Positions 45,401 to 56,631 of a stretch of 64,000 nt of DNA are shown piece by piece. The DNA is taken from NCBI GenBank assembly GCA_030844895.1, contig JAUTDX010000221.1, forward strand, positions 62,001 to 126,000. The letters run 5' to 3'. This DNA comes from Ambrosia x helenae (Eukaryota > Streptophyta > Magnoliopsida > Asterales > Asteraceae). The first letter of the stretch is position 1. Each line of letters begins with the position of its first letter. Under the pieces are notes generated by a model. It saw nothing but the letters and a program-made list of their open reading frames with translations. It had not been told where the DNA came from and ran no database searches. Made by a program: the position numbers and the translations under genes.

Positions 45401-47899
45401 GAATTACTGTCTCTAATAATGACAAAATCACCATCCTTTTGGACATGGCAATCATGTTATTTACATCTTAAGTTTAATTAATTACTTTAAAGAAAGATTA
45501 TTATAAACATGCAGAATTCTTCAACTGATGAAGAAAAAGAAAATGGTCAACCATGGGAAGAAAAAGTTGACTGGAAACCTTTGAATGATCTTGTGGAAGC
45601 AGCAAACAGGAGTAAATCTTCAAAACTTGCTCAGGGAGCTGTTGTCAAATCCGAACCATCATACGCCTTAAAGAATGATAAAAACGTGCCTAAATCTAAA
45701 GGGAAAGACGCCTTACAGAAACCTAAAGTTCAAGATGATAGCCATGAGGCTGATGATGCTAATGATTCTTTAAAACCTGAAAAAAAGTTAAGAAGAAAAC
45801 GCAAAAAGAAAGATGGCGTCTTAGGGGATTCGGGTGCTACTACCACCCAGTCTATGCTGGTTGCTGGTGGCAGTAATGGCGTCCGGGAGAAAAGAACATA
45901 TCCTATTTGGTTCCAGCTGGTGCCATTTATAGAACAGTGAGTACTTTATTGTGATTTAAAATAGTTAGAGGTGGCAATTTCGATCTGTTAATAAATAAAC
46001 GGGTCAATTTGGGCTATGTTTTTATCCCTAACAGGTGCAGTTGGTAAATTTAAACTTTTAGTGGAGGGAAACAGGACAAATGGGGGAAATGTCAAATTGG
46101 TTGAACAAGTTGAAAAAAGTCGGGTTTTAATCAGTGTTGCAAAACTCGGTTTGGGCTTGTACTCGGCGACCTACCCTGGAGCGAGTACTCGGCCTAATCG
46201 GGGGAGTACTCGGGGCTCAAATCGGCCTATGCGGGGAGTACTCGGAGTACTCGGCTATACTCGGCGACCTACCCTGGAGCGACGAGTACTGGGGGAGTAA
46301 TCGGTCAACTCGGCCTTGTTTTTCAACACTGGTTTTAATTCATAAAACTTCCTAAATCATTGTATTTAAAAAGTTATGATTTGGCACACTTTTTGTTGAT
46401 TAAAAAATGGGAAAAAGTGTTTCGGGTCGATGTAACCTGACCCGTAACCAAAAGTTATGTCTTTGACCCAAACTCCTTTTGACCTCTTATACAACTGGGC
46501 CGGCTCGCCCTTTTTGCCACCTCTAGACTCTTGTAATCTTTTTGAAATAGTTTCAAGTGGCACAAATGTTTGTTTCTAATTGCACATTTTTTATTCCCTT
46601 TCAATACTTTCCAGGGAAGGGGAACCCTTGCGCCAAATAGAAGGGCGTTATGTTAAATTAAAGTGAGTTATCTCTTTAGCTTCATACCAATTTTGCTCAA
46701 AGATACATGCATTTCGATTATATATACACACATACATTCATACATACATATCGTATCATTAATCATATATGCCTTAATGATGTGAAATTGCGAATATATT
46801 ATTCATCCTGATACTGGTTTGTTATCATATTGTTTGTTTAATTTCAAGAGAATTTGCAGCACAATGCAAAATTAGGTACTATTAGCCAGCTACATTTGAT
46901 GATATATAGGTCTAATTGGCTAGAGGAGGTAACTTCGGCCCGTTTACTTATAAATGGGTTGTGTAGTTAACTTGCAAACCAAAGAAACGTTTCGATTGGT
47001 CAAACGGATTTAAGTCATCAGAAGTGTATTTAAAATTCAAATGCATACAAGTCGGCAAGTCGCTTAAATCACTTTATTCAAAAAAGCTAGTTCGCTATTG
47101 TAATAATCTATAGTTTTTGCATCATAACTTAGCACATTATTTTTATTTATAAATTCCAAATAACGGATAAAAAAGTGTTCACGAGTTTCTCAACCCGTTT
47201 TGGAGCCTTACCTAAAATGACCAGTTTTGACCCGTTATCCAACCAACCTGACCCACACATTACCCCGGTTTGGATCGTTCAATCATCACATTTAAACGCG
47301 TTTTGGAGGAAGGTCACGATCTTTTTCATGGCACTTATTTTTGTGCTGGAAAATGGTCGTCAATCTTTTCTCGAACGGTTTTCTTCCTTTTGCACATTTT
47401 TTTTTTCTTTTTTCTTTATTTTCTTTTACCTATTGCCATTTTTTGCTGTTGAACAATTGTATAATTAGAGATACACCTGCGTTTCTGACTACCTGAATTG
47501 ATATGGTTACAGTGATGGAAATGTACCTATTTCGATAATCCAAAAGCTCGTGATGAACAAACTGCAACTTCCAAGCGAGCAGGAGGTAAATTACTCGAGC
47601 ATTTGATTTTTATGGGCCATGTTTATATCATGTGAAGGAAACTAAGATGTGACCGACACAAACATATGTTTTTCTTATGGATGTAGGTAGAGCTCAGATG
47701 CATGGGTCAGCCGGTGGGTCCCACGCTGCAGCTGCGTAATTTGATGGAGCAATGGCTGCAGGCTCACCCAAACACAATAACCGCAAATGTTGGTTCATCT
47801 GCACATGAATTTGTCATGGAAATATCATATGCCAAGAAGACTCTTGCTCCGGCTATGGTCCCGGCCCCACAAAACTCCATGAATCGCGATGATATATGA
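42441..47899 (+). CDS. RING E3 ubiquitin ligase, DRIP family
   Basis: Seven exons with GT-AG introns: 42441-42558, 43417-43516, 44731-45058, 45515-45936, 46615-46662, 47513-47585, 47687-47899. They sum to 1302 nt, 433 aa plus stop, the usual DRIP length. The start is the ATG of MASNQVVQV. A C3HC4 RING at residues about 18-65 (CMTCPIC, CLHTFCRRC, CCPICKIDLG) is split by intron 1 between HT and FC. Then LEKLRADHNLQDVRAKIFPY, a conserved RRKERSLSSLVVNTPRVSP block, basic nuclear-localisation-like KKLRRKRKKK, and a C-terminal ubiquitin-like RAWUL-type region (DGNVPISIIQKLVMNKLQLP, ELRCMGQPVGPTLQLRNLM). In Arabidopsis DRIP1/2 act in the nucleus and ubiquitinate the drought factor DREB2A for degradation. 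The same role is inferred here. Introns carry a TC microsatellite (about 43529-43552) and MITEs. Confidence 0.9.
45966..46525. mobile_element. TIR element in intron 4 of the DRIP-type gene
   Basis: TAGAGGTGGCAA at 45966 and TTGCCACCTCTA at 46514-46525 form a perfect 12-bp inverted repeat. No clear target duplication. It contains the younger hAT MITE at 46132-46331. Confidence 0.55.
46132..46331. mobile_element. hAT-type MITE, 200 bp, intronic
   Basis: Terminal CAGTGTTG and CAACACTG, with the exact 8-bp duplication GTTTTAAT at 46124-46131 and 46332-46339. The interior is built of GAGTACTCGG words. It sits in intron 4 of the DRIP-type gene and inside the 45966-46525 element. Confidence 0.88.
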
Positions 47900-49104
47900 A
47901 GGGAAACCGGCTGCATGAGTTCTATAATGTTGTTTTTAGTTTATGAGATTATAAGTTTATATTCGGTTATAACTTTTGATTTTGGTAACTACTCTTTGGA
48001 TTTGTTGTTCAAGTTGAACTTTGTAATTTAAGTTCCATCTCTCGGTCAATTGTTCAAGTTGGTGACGAAATGGGCGGGTCAGGTGTAATTTTGTATGCAT
48101 CGTAACATGTTGACCGGAAACACTTTTCGACTATTTATAGTATATTGCTCAATTTGGTGGCCGAGTGGGTGGTGTGGGGTGTATTTTTGTACTCGGAGCA
48201 TATTGGTACGTCTAACAAAATGTATTTGACACGACACATTTAACATGGTTATTGAACACGAACATGACATGTTTATCTAAAACATGCCCTTTTCTTAAGC
48301 ACTAACATAATGTTTAATAATTAGGTTACATAACATGAATGACACGTAACGTTTACGCTTTAACACGACTTACAAAACACTTAATTTGATAATAAAACCT
48401 AATTAACACAATAAAATAAAAATTACCAAAAATCAGAATAATAATAATTATCATACTCAGTTAATTTCACATATAGCAAAGCTAAGGTAGGGTCAGATAA
48501 GGGTAAAATGTAGACACCCTTACCTTCCACCCTAAGAATAAAGAGGCTGCTTCCAGTGAGACCCTCGGCCCAACAAAAATCACAATAATCTATTTAATTA
48601 TTATAAACTATATAACTACATTACCGCGTCATTTCAACCTATTAACATACTTAACACGATAAATTAAACATGTTATATACGCATTTAGACACGTTATTTA
48701 GACACGTTTTTATACCAGATCATTACTCATTAACGTGTCTACTACCCAATTATTACCTTTTAATATCATGATGATCATTTTGCCACCTAGGATGCCACGT
48801 CGGATGTCACGTAGGATCATTTTGCCACCTAGGATGCCACGTCAGCATCACACTAACTGAGTTAGACTTCCGTTAGTTTGGGTCCATTATATTCCAATAT
48901 GTCGAAAGTTGGGACCACTATTTGTAATTTTTATAGTTAGGACTGTTATTGGCCAATAGTTAATAGCTGGGAGCCTGAGATTATTTATTTTCAAAAAAAC
49001 AACATCAAACAACACATCTAAACAAAACAACAAACAACAAACTTTTAAACCTTAAAGTGCCAACACAAACACAAACATAACCATAAACACAAACAACAAC
49101 AACC
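47900..49104. other. intergenic, 3' side of DRIP-type gene
   Basis: Includes the DRIP-type 3' UTR. A near-exact 29-bp direct repeat (GATCATTTTGCCACCTAGGA...) occurs at about 48772-48800 and 48810-48838, spaced by TCACGTAG-type words. No gene seen. Confidence 0.5.
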
Positions 49105-49634
49105 TTAAAGCCCAGTAATCCCAATCTCTGCCAGAACCTCCTTACATTTAGGATCAATCTCTTTAACCATAAACCCAATCGGATTCGCCTTCCGAACTTT
49201 ACCCCGAACGCCATTCTTATCCGTCAACGAAACGCGAGCACTGCTCTCATCATCCATAACCTCAGGACACTTACTATCAGGACTCTCAGTAACCTTCACA
49301 TCACATATCTCCTCCTCATGATCACCAGTTGCAGCAATCGTATACTTCCCATTGGCATCAGTCTTCCCTCTAGCTTACACGTTTCGGTCTCTGATTCGCG
49401 TTCGCGGCATTGTAACACGACCTTTGTGTTGGGGATTGGGTAGCTGAGTTTGGTAGGGAACTGGATTCGACATGGGTCGCAGTAGACTGTGCCTTGGACG
49501 ACGAACGATTCGCCGTCTGAGGAGGACGGGGATGGGGCCGGGGAGGTGGCTGGGCTGGTGGCGCGGCAGGTGGCCGGGCAAATGATGGATAGAATGAAGC
49601 AGATGAGGGTGAGGATCGCGGCGTAATTCGGCAT
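49105..49634 (-). pseudogene. Ole e 1 / extensin-like secreted protein, frameshifted
   Basis: ATG 49634 opens a signal peptide (MPNYAAILTLICFILSIICP), a short Pro/Ser/Thr spacer and the Ole e 1-type domain beginning VVQGTVYCDPCRIQFPTKLS. After ETCKLEG the frame fails at about 49366-49370: one missing base moves GKTDANGKYTIAATGDHEEE and the rest (CDVKVTESPDSKC to AEIGITGL) into the next frame, ending at 49105. With one base restored the length would be 176 aa, normal for the family. Such proteins are secreted to the cell wall or apoplast. It could be a genuine pseudogene or a sequence error. No intron is needed. An AAT-type microsatellite (49691-49719) lies about 60 bp upstream. Confidence 0.8.
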
Positions 49635-49690
49635 TGTTTGGTTAGGAATTGGTTGCAGGGTTGAATGTAGATGATGATGATGATGAAGAA

Positions 49691-49719
49691 TATTATTATT
49701 ATTATTATTATTATTATTA
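49691..49719. repeat. TAT/ATT trinucleotide microsatellite
   Basis: About nine and a half ATT units, in the promoter of the Ole e 1-like gene. Confidence 0.9.
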
Positions 49720-49979
49720 AGTAGGATTGAATGTTATTATTATTCAGGATTTAATGGAGGGGATGTGAAGGGGGGAGAAGAGGTTGAGAGGAATTGGCGG
49801 GAATGGTGGTTAAGTTTCTATTTTTGGAAGTTTAATGTTACCAATGGTTTATAATAAGTCTTACTTGTATCTATACAATTTGTTGATTTTTTTTATACTT
49901 TTTATATATATTCAATTAATTTTTTTTTTACAATTCAAATCATAATATTTCATTCCATCATCCCAAAACAAGTTATATT

Positions 49980-51935
49980 TGGATAGTGGGTAAGCGGGCA
50001 ATAAACTGTGTGTTGTTATCTCTTTTTGAATCGCAAAACCTAACTTTCGTCTTCAAAACGGACTACCCCGGCACAAAGTCGTTGTCTCACAATCCCACCA
50101 GTGAGCTCAACACAAGCATGCTTGATTGCTTGCCCCCCACCTGGCCAAATACAAGAACATTTGCGAGATGCAGGGTAGATTTCCCCTCTCTCGGATGAGT
50201 CAAAAAATTAACCGGTGCTTCTTTCTTGGCCAAGACCCCAGCACGTCCAAGCACATCCCATAAAACATCTCTGACCAGGTCATGACGATACTTGAACCCG
50301 ACAATTCCTTGCAGTGAAGTGTATGCTCGCCAAATCTATCCAGACAAGCTTTTTTTGCAAATAGGACATGGTTCATCCGGGGGGTAAAGAGGTATCATAA
50401 GCTGGTATTTGAGAACAACACTATATTCGACCGCCGACATCCGTTGTCCAAGCCCTTCGATGGGCAAGACAGTCAAAAAATCCTGAGCATGGGCCCCTTA
50501 GAGACATGCAAGCACTGCCTTTTGTCTCGAAGTCATATCAAACTATCGTTCCATAGTCTTCAGGTGTTTACCGTAAAGAGCACTCACCAGGGTTTGTTGA
50601 GGTTTCTTGGGGGCGGTCTCCTTATCGGTATAACCACCTAGATCGAGTTCTGGAAGAGTTGTTTTAAAATTACCAAGAGCGAGGGTGTAATCAGAGTCCA
50701 CCCCCACCACAACCGCACTTCGCAGGATATGGTCCTGCGATCCCACGTATGGGACCTGGATGCTACAAAGGCATATGCACATGCATCCTTTGCCAAGGAA
50801 AGCCCTAAGCCCCTGTACCGCATAGGCAAGGACGCCAACCTCCACTGAAGATTCCTAGAATGCGCCCCTCCACAGAAAACAATGTTTTCAATCGCTCCCC
50901 GCAGGCCTGTATAAAAAATGGACACCGCCTCTTTGACATTCTTTGGTTGACATGTTTGGAGTCCAAACACTAATCTAGCAACCCCCATGCACGCGCGCAG
51001 TAAGATGAGCTTACTTTGTGGGTCCCTTAATATTGGCAGGTGTTCCATGAGTTCAATCGTACGCAAGGCTTTTTTGTCGCCAAAGAACGTATGTAGCCTG
51101 CATCCCGGCTAACAGCATCCCCAAGGATTTTAACCCCCCTGTACCCGAAGAACAAGCGAATGAAGAACCAATGTAAAAAGGAGGGGCCCGAGGGGGTCCC
51201 ATTGCTATACCCTTGTAGTAGCACCAATGTGAGTATCACCCACGTATAACCTGGGGTGTCGGGCATACAAGAATTTCACCCACGGGTAAATGGATGGTCA
51301 TCGACAACTAACTTCTCTAAGAAGTGTCGTACGGTCGACTACGTTAAAAGCATTAGAGAAGTCCACAGTGAGCATGGTCAGGGAGCCATTAGAATGGAAC
51401 ATGTTCAAAAACCTGTTGGCGTTGTGCAACACTGCTTCTGTCCCATTAGGGACCCCAACCCAAAATTGAAAATCTCCCAGATAGACAGCCATCTCTTTAC
51501 CTACTTTACGCATTGTGACTTTCGACACCAATCTTCTCCAGATGGCCCCAACCGCGATAGGTCTAATTCCGTTTTCAGGCTTTAACAAGGGGGCCAGTGG
51601 GGTCCCGACAATGAACTCCGCCAGTGCCATAGGACAAAGCCCCCCAGCCACATGTTGATTACATCTATGATGGATTTAAGAAGTCCAGAGGTGGTGGGGG
51701 AACCCTGGCCACAAAAGGCGTCCAAGATATGTTGAGCCCGCAAACCATCCCTCATACAAGAGGTCCCCTTCGGAAAGGATTTGATACATTCCAGTACACA
51801 ATCAACATCAACTTGTAACGATGGCTAAGATGGCACAGTGGAAGGCGTAGTCGGAGCGTCCACAATAGGGTGTTTATCTATTAAGGCTTTCAAAGTGGCC
51901 TTCCCAAGAGGCCACTTTGACCGCTTCCATGAAAT
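49980..51935 (-). pseudogene. decayed reverse-transcriptase-like gene
   Basis: Pieces in order on the minus strand: SFPKGTSCMRDGLRAQHILD (about 51790), a block with PLLKPENGIRPIAVGAIWRR (about 51570), the catalytic-A-like LTMLTVDFSNAFNVVDRTTLL (about 51320), GTPSGPSFLHW (about 51190), LILLRACMGVARLVFGLQTC (about 50990), ending with AKKEAPVNFLTHPREG and VLVFGQVGGKQ (about 50220-50130). Frames change several times and stops intervene. Motif spacing differs from the L1-type LINEs of this window. I recognise it as a plant RT-domain family with TVDFSNAFN, but not which element class. Not expressed as one protein. Confidence 0.65.
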
Positions 51936-51942
51936 GGCCATC

Positions 51943-53098
51943 TGATGTGTTGCCAAATGCATCACATTTATATAGTAGTTTTGTATAGTTTTTAATCATT
52001 TAACGTTCGTAAATATCATGTCTTAGATACTTATTTGTGTCTTGGTGTTAAGCAGGTGTTCGTGGGCTAAAACAAGAGAAAAAGAGTCTAATTGGAGGTG
52101 AAACGAGTGCACGGATGAATAAGGAATAAAAAGAAAATAAAATCTGTCAGATCACTTATTCATGCCCCATGAATAACCTCAGGAGTTATTCATGCCCCGC
52201 GAATAACTGAATTGGGTTGCAAAATGACTATACTGCCCTTAATGAATCCAGCTATTTACCCTTGTTACCCTCGCGAAGTCAGGAGTTATTCATGCCACGC
52301 GAATAAGTCAGGGAGTTATTCATGGGGTCGCGAATAACTCTTCAGCCCATAAAAAGCCCATTTTCGCAATTAAAAACCTAGCAGCCGTTTGGGGAGATGA
52401 TTATCGACTTCCAGAGCTTCCAAGGGGCGATTTTGAAGACTTTTTGCAGTTCCATTCATTCCGGTTGATGCCAGAGCAATCCAGAACAAGTTTTGAAGCC
52501 GAAATCATGATTATGCACGGCTAATCATCTTGCGGTTTCTCCGGGTGAACGATTTGGGTATATTATCATTTGTTTTATGTTTGCTACTCATTATTTGGAT
52601 CAGATTTTGTGAACACCTTAAAGTTCTTTGCGTCTGATTGTATGTTTGACTGATCTAGACAGTTTGGTTAATTAATATTATTGCATTCTGTTATCGTATC
52701 TTGGTTTTCTTGCACTAGGATTAATTTAACTTTGCAATTAATGTTATGATAGCTGAGCTGGGTCGAACAACTTAAACAAAGTCATGTCTATGTGATTTCC
52801 TATATAGGGTGATAACATAATTCATTTGATAATTACCGAATCAGAAACCCGGAGTGACCGTTTTCTTTATATTATTGTTTTTAGTCAAACTTTAATCAAT
52901 CTTTTCTTGCAAGCAAAGCAGCACATTAGTTTAATCTTCATAATTTTATTAGTTTTTCTATTATTATAATTAAAAATTGCTATTAACACTAACCACAGAC
53001 TCCTCGTGGTTCGACAACCCTACTCCCTATACTGCAGTCCTTGTAGCTAAGGAGTTGTTTTTAAAATATTTTTTGATTAGCACTTCGACACGCGATCA
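51943..53098 (+). repeat. 5' LTR of a Ty3/gypsy-like element
   Basis: Starts TGATGTGTTGCC and ends CACGCGATCA, 1156 bp, followed three bases later by a primer binding site. The 3' LTR lies outside the window. It contains four GTTATTC...GAATAAC hairpins at 52155-52338. The left edge is set by the end of the RT-like pseudogene and the TGAT/ATCA match, and could be off by a few bases. Confidence 0.65.
52155..52338. repeat. four hairpin repeats in gypsy LTR
   Basis: GTTATTC + 9-10 nt + GAATAAC at 52155-52177, 52185-52207, 52285-52307 and 52315-52338. Stems are nearly constant and loops vary (ATGCCCCGC, ATGCCCCAT, ATGCCACGC, ATGGGGTCGC). Confidence 0.8.
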
Positions 53099-53101
53099 AA
53101 A

Positions 53102-53119
53102 TGGCGCCGTTGCCGGGGA
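53102..53119 (+). other. primer binding site of the gypsy-like element
   Basis: TGGCGCCGTTGCCGGGGA. I recall this as a site used by Athila/Tat-type Ty3/gypsy elements (tRNA-Asp type). It fixes plus-strand orientation. Confidence 0.8.
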
Positions 53120-53273
53120 GTTCGTGCGCTAAGTGTTTTTAGTTTAATTATTATTTTATTTGATTTAAAAAAAAACAAAAAAAAAAAATTCTTTTTCTCT
53201 TGTCTTGTATTTTTCTCCATTTTGTTCAGTATTACGCTGGGTATGTTAGTTTTGCAGGAAAATTGAATTCAAG

Positions 53274-53876
53274 ATGAATTGGGTGGATTATGATGCATGT
53301 GGGTGTTGCGAGAGCCCATATCATCTGATGCAGGATTGTCCAATTGCCCGTCAGAGAGTTAAAGCATATAATGCACGAAAAGATCGTATTATCTTTGGGC
53401 TAGAAAAAGATGAAGACTCATACTTATCATCCTCTTATTATTGGCCACAATATCAGAACTGTCAGCAAAGATACTACAAGCCAAACATTTATCAATCTAG
53501 GGAACAAACTGCAGATTACTACATGAATACTGACCCGATTGTTCATGGAGGCCAGAGTGTTGACTACGGTTATCAACAACAAAACAATGAAGAGGGAAGC
53601 AATGATCAGCTGAGTGAGATCTTAGAGGCCATAAAGGCTGTCCATGAAGATGTAAAGGCGATCCGAGAAGATTTTAAGAGAATTCGGAAGGATAATGAAG
53701 TTCGGGACCACACCGTTGAGGCATTGTTTAAGCAAGTTGGTCAACTGGCAGCAGATTTAGAACTTGAAGATTTGATTGTTGAACCGGATATGGTTAACGT
53801 TGACGTGGCTGAAAAAGTTGAAGAGGCACATGTGGACCAGGTTGTGATGGAGGAAGCCTTAGAAGAGGAAGCTACA
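53274..53876 (+). pseudogene. gag-like ORF, cut by LARD insertion
   Basis: ATG 53274 opens about 201 own codons before the LARD LTR; the frame runs on into LTR sequence to 53975, which is artificial. A CX2CX4HX4C knuckle (CGCCESPYHLMQDC) lies at residues 9-22, unusually close to the N-terminus. A Tyr/Gln-rich region follows, then a coiled-coil-like stretch (LSEILEAIKAVHEDVKAIRE onward) and an acidic tail (EEALEEEAT). No capsid-like domain is seen before the knuckle, so this may be a partial gag of a non-autonomous element, or the knuckle-plus-tail end after loss of the capsid part. It lies 155 bp after the primer site. Confidence 0.55.
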
Positions 53877-56617
53877 TGTAACACCCCAACCGATGGCGGA
53901 AACATCGAGGTGTCACGTAGTGACGATTGTTCAATAGCTCATGGACTAAAGTGTAAAATTGAATACATTGATTAAATAATTTATTACATTGAAATGAGTT
54001 ACAATGATACTAACTGTCTACTAAATTGAAATACAATAAATCAAAATCTAAATATAAATCCGAAAGCTTAAAGGATGCATCTCAAAACAACCTGAAACAT
54101 GTACAAAATTATTTGGTCAACACACAAAGTATTGGTGAGCATACCCTGTTTGTATACATATAGTAGAAAAGTGTTTCGTAATTCATGTGCGGTACCATTT
54201 GCAATTATGTAATAAGTAATATCCGTTCAAAACCAAACCTGAAGAATAATGACTAACACATGACTAACCAACTGAATAATGAATTAACAAGACAATGACC
54301 AAGATTCTCTCAACAGAGTCTCAAGGGGGTATACCATAGTACTATTCATTGAAAAGCTAGGCCGCCCAGCGGTTAATGATTTTGACAAGTCATAGACACA
54401 CCAATTATCATAAAGCAAACACACATGAGAATTGCATTAAGTATAAGAAATTGAAACTTGATAAATATATAAGTACATGAGTCACCCCAAAGTAGTAAAA
54501 CAGTAAAAAGGGGAAAGATATACTCACAGTTTGCGAAAGCGATCAAAATCCACTTAAGCGGTTGTGAGCTAAGTAGTGAGAATTCCGAGGAATTCAACCT
54601 ATAACGTATATAAATACTAGTAAGGTAAAGTCTACAAAGTCTTAAGGTATCTAGGGTCTAAGGCATTAGGGTTTGCTAAGTCGATTTGGGGAATCAGAGA
54701 TTTTATGATTAGTCGAATAAATGTAAAAGTTGCATATTAAAAATAATATACCAAAGTTTGTAATATGATTTAGGTAATATGATTATTACCGATTAAATAT
54801 TTAGATAACGATATGTTTGAATAATCAAGACAAAATAATTTAGTTAATTACTTTAACTAAATTAAAATAATACGATAACCATAAATATATAAATAAATAA
54901 TTTTTGTATTACACAACGATTCAACAAAGAATAATTAAGACATTAAACCATACGAGTATTTCTATTTTATAAGAAAAACATTTATAAAATAGATGTTAAA
55001 ATTTGTATAAATAAATAAATGTTTTATTATGTCTAACTAAACATAAATAAGACTAATAATACTATACGTGATCCAAAAATATTTATTTTATAGAAAATGG
55101 ATGATTTCTGATGTAAACATATTAAAATAATTTTCCCATAATTTATATGAACTTATTTATATTTAAAACTGATTTAATGAGATTAAATCATGTTTAAATG
55201 ATTAAAAATGGGAAAATTAATAAAAATAAATGTTTTCTTGACCAATAATTTTTATTTCAGTTGAGAATGGTTAGAAATAATTACTCAAAAAGTTTGAGAT
55301 TAAAATCATTAAAAATGAATTTTTTTATCAATTATTTATGATTAAAACAATTTAATTCAATAAAAATATAAAAATAAAACATTTTTCAGAAAATAAAAAT
55401 GTGGAAATGTTCTTTATGATGTCAAGAAGCTATACCTAAATTTTCATAATTTTTGGAGCAAAAATGGATTTATTATGAATATTCTAAGATATAAATGTAT
55501 TTGTATATAAATAATAGGAAAAGAAAACAACTAAAATACAAAATCTGGAAAAAGGAAAAAAAAACAAAAAACTCAAATGTTGCCATAAGGACTCGAACCC
55601 GTGAGCCTTCAGTTAAACCCCCACACCCTAACCACTAGACCAAATGATGCTTTTGTTATTTTATTTAAAGCATAATTATTTTAAAACATTAAATATGGCT
55701 CATCTTCTTCCCCAAGCTTAACAACTAGAACCCTAACCCTAAGCCAACATCAATAAAACCCGATTTGACACAGGTAGCGGCCAAAAACATAGGGCTTTCG
55801 TTCAGAATTGCGTGGAGATCAAAACGGCATAAGAAAAACGGACTCACATTGTGTTTTGAGGCTCGAATCGTCGTTATGCAGGTCCGGACTTTGAGAGCCG
55901 ATTAACGAGTATTCTGGTCGTGATTTTGATCTTTTCTTTGTGGGTTTTGTTGTGTGGATGTGCAGCAACGAGTTGGTAAAGTCAATTTATAGTTTAGACA
56001 TGATTATAGACGTTTTTAAGAGGCGTTTATCGTGGTTTAAAAGTAAGCGACGGTTATGATCTTAAAGCTTGATTAAATCGTAATTATCACGCGTTAATGG
56101 CACCTTTCATGATCCGTAACGGGTGTGTAACGATGAAATAATAATTATCAGACAGTAAAAACGAGTTTTTGATGTGTTTAATCGGGTTTTGAAGTTGGCC
56201 GGAATTAAATTCCGGTGGCCGGAATATATCGCCGGAATTGCGGGTCCAAGAAGGGAAGGGGAAACACTTTTAAAACTTTCATACTTTGACAGGAATGGTC
56301 CCTTGACTTTAACTAAGTTAGATTATTATGCAACTAAGTTAGTATTTCCTTTATAAACTTAACAATATTAACTAAGTTTAACTTAAAACTTTAATAAAAC
56401 TAGAATCTTTTTATAATATCCATTCCGGACGACGTTTCAACGTACGTATTTGATTAAAATGTATACCCGATCCATAACAAATATAAATGATAAAAAAAAA
56501 ATTTTATTCGCTTTAAAATTAAATTTGAAAACGACAAAACTTTTAGGGATTATAATGGAAATATTTGAAGGACTGTAATTGACATCTTGCTAAAAGATAA
56601 AGGTGACGGTTGTCACA
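53877..56617 (-). repeat. LARD LTR A
   Basis: 2741 bp. On the plus strand it reads TGTAACACC...GTTGTCACA. Near its U5 end is the palindrome GTCAC-GTA-GTGAC (about 53907-53919). Telomere-like CCCTAACCCTAA is near 55730. A tRNA-like Pol III unit is at 55556-55642. A TATTTATATA-like box on the minus strand is near 54615. Confidence 0.88.
55556..55642 (-). promoter_or_regulatory. tRNA-like Pol III unit in LARD LTR A
   Basis: Minus strand: A box TGGTCTAGTGG (55642-55632), B box GGTTCGAGTCC (55599-55589), 43 nt start to start. Then T6 (55571-55566) and T9 (55564-55556) runs that could end Pol III transcription. The sequence between resembles a tRNA D-arm to T-arm. It is in the same direction as the element and at the same relative LTR position as in the solo LTR (about 960 nt from the LTR start). 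Confidence 0.7.
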
Positions 56618-56631
56618 GTCTCCCCTACTTT
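56618..56631 (-). other. LARD polypurine tract A
   Basis: AAAGTAGGGGAGAC on the minus strand, against the LTR start. Next to it is the hairpin AAATTTCG-TCT-CGAAATTT (56635-56653). Confidence 0.85.

Noticed and set aside
47175..47468. Phe-rich ORF
   Set aside because: Lies in intron 5 of the DRIP-type gene; T-rich composition artefact.
55556..55642. Genuine tRNA gene
   Set aside because: A and B boxes are present, but the acceptor and anticodon arms do not form a convincing cloverleaf and the sequence sits inside an LTR.
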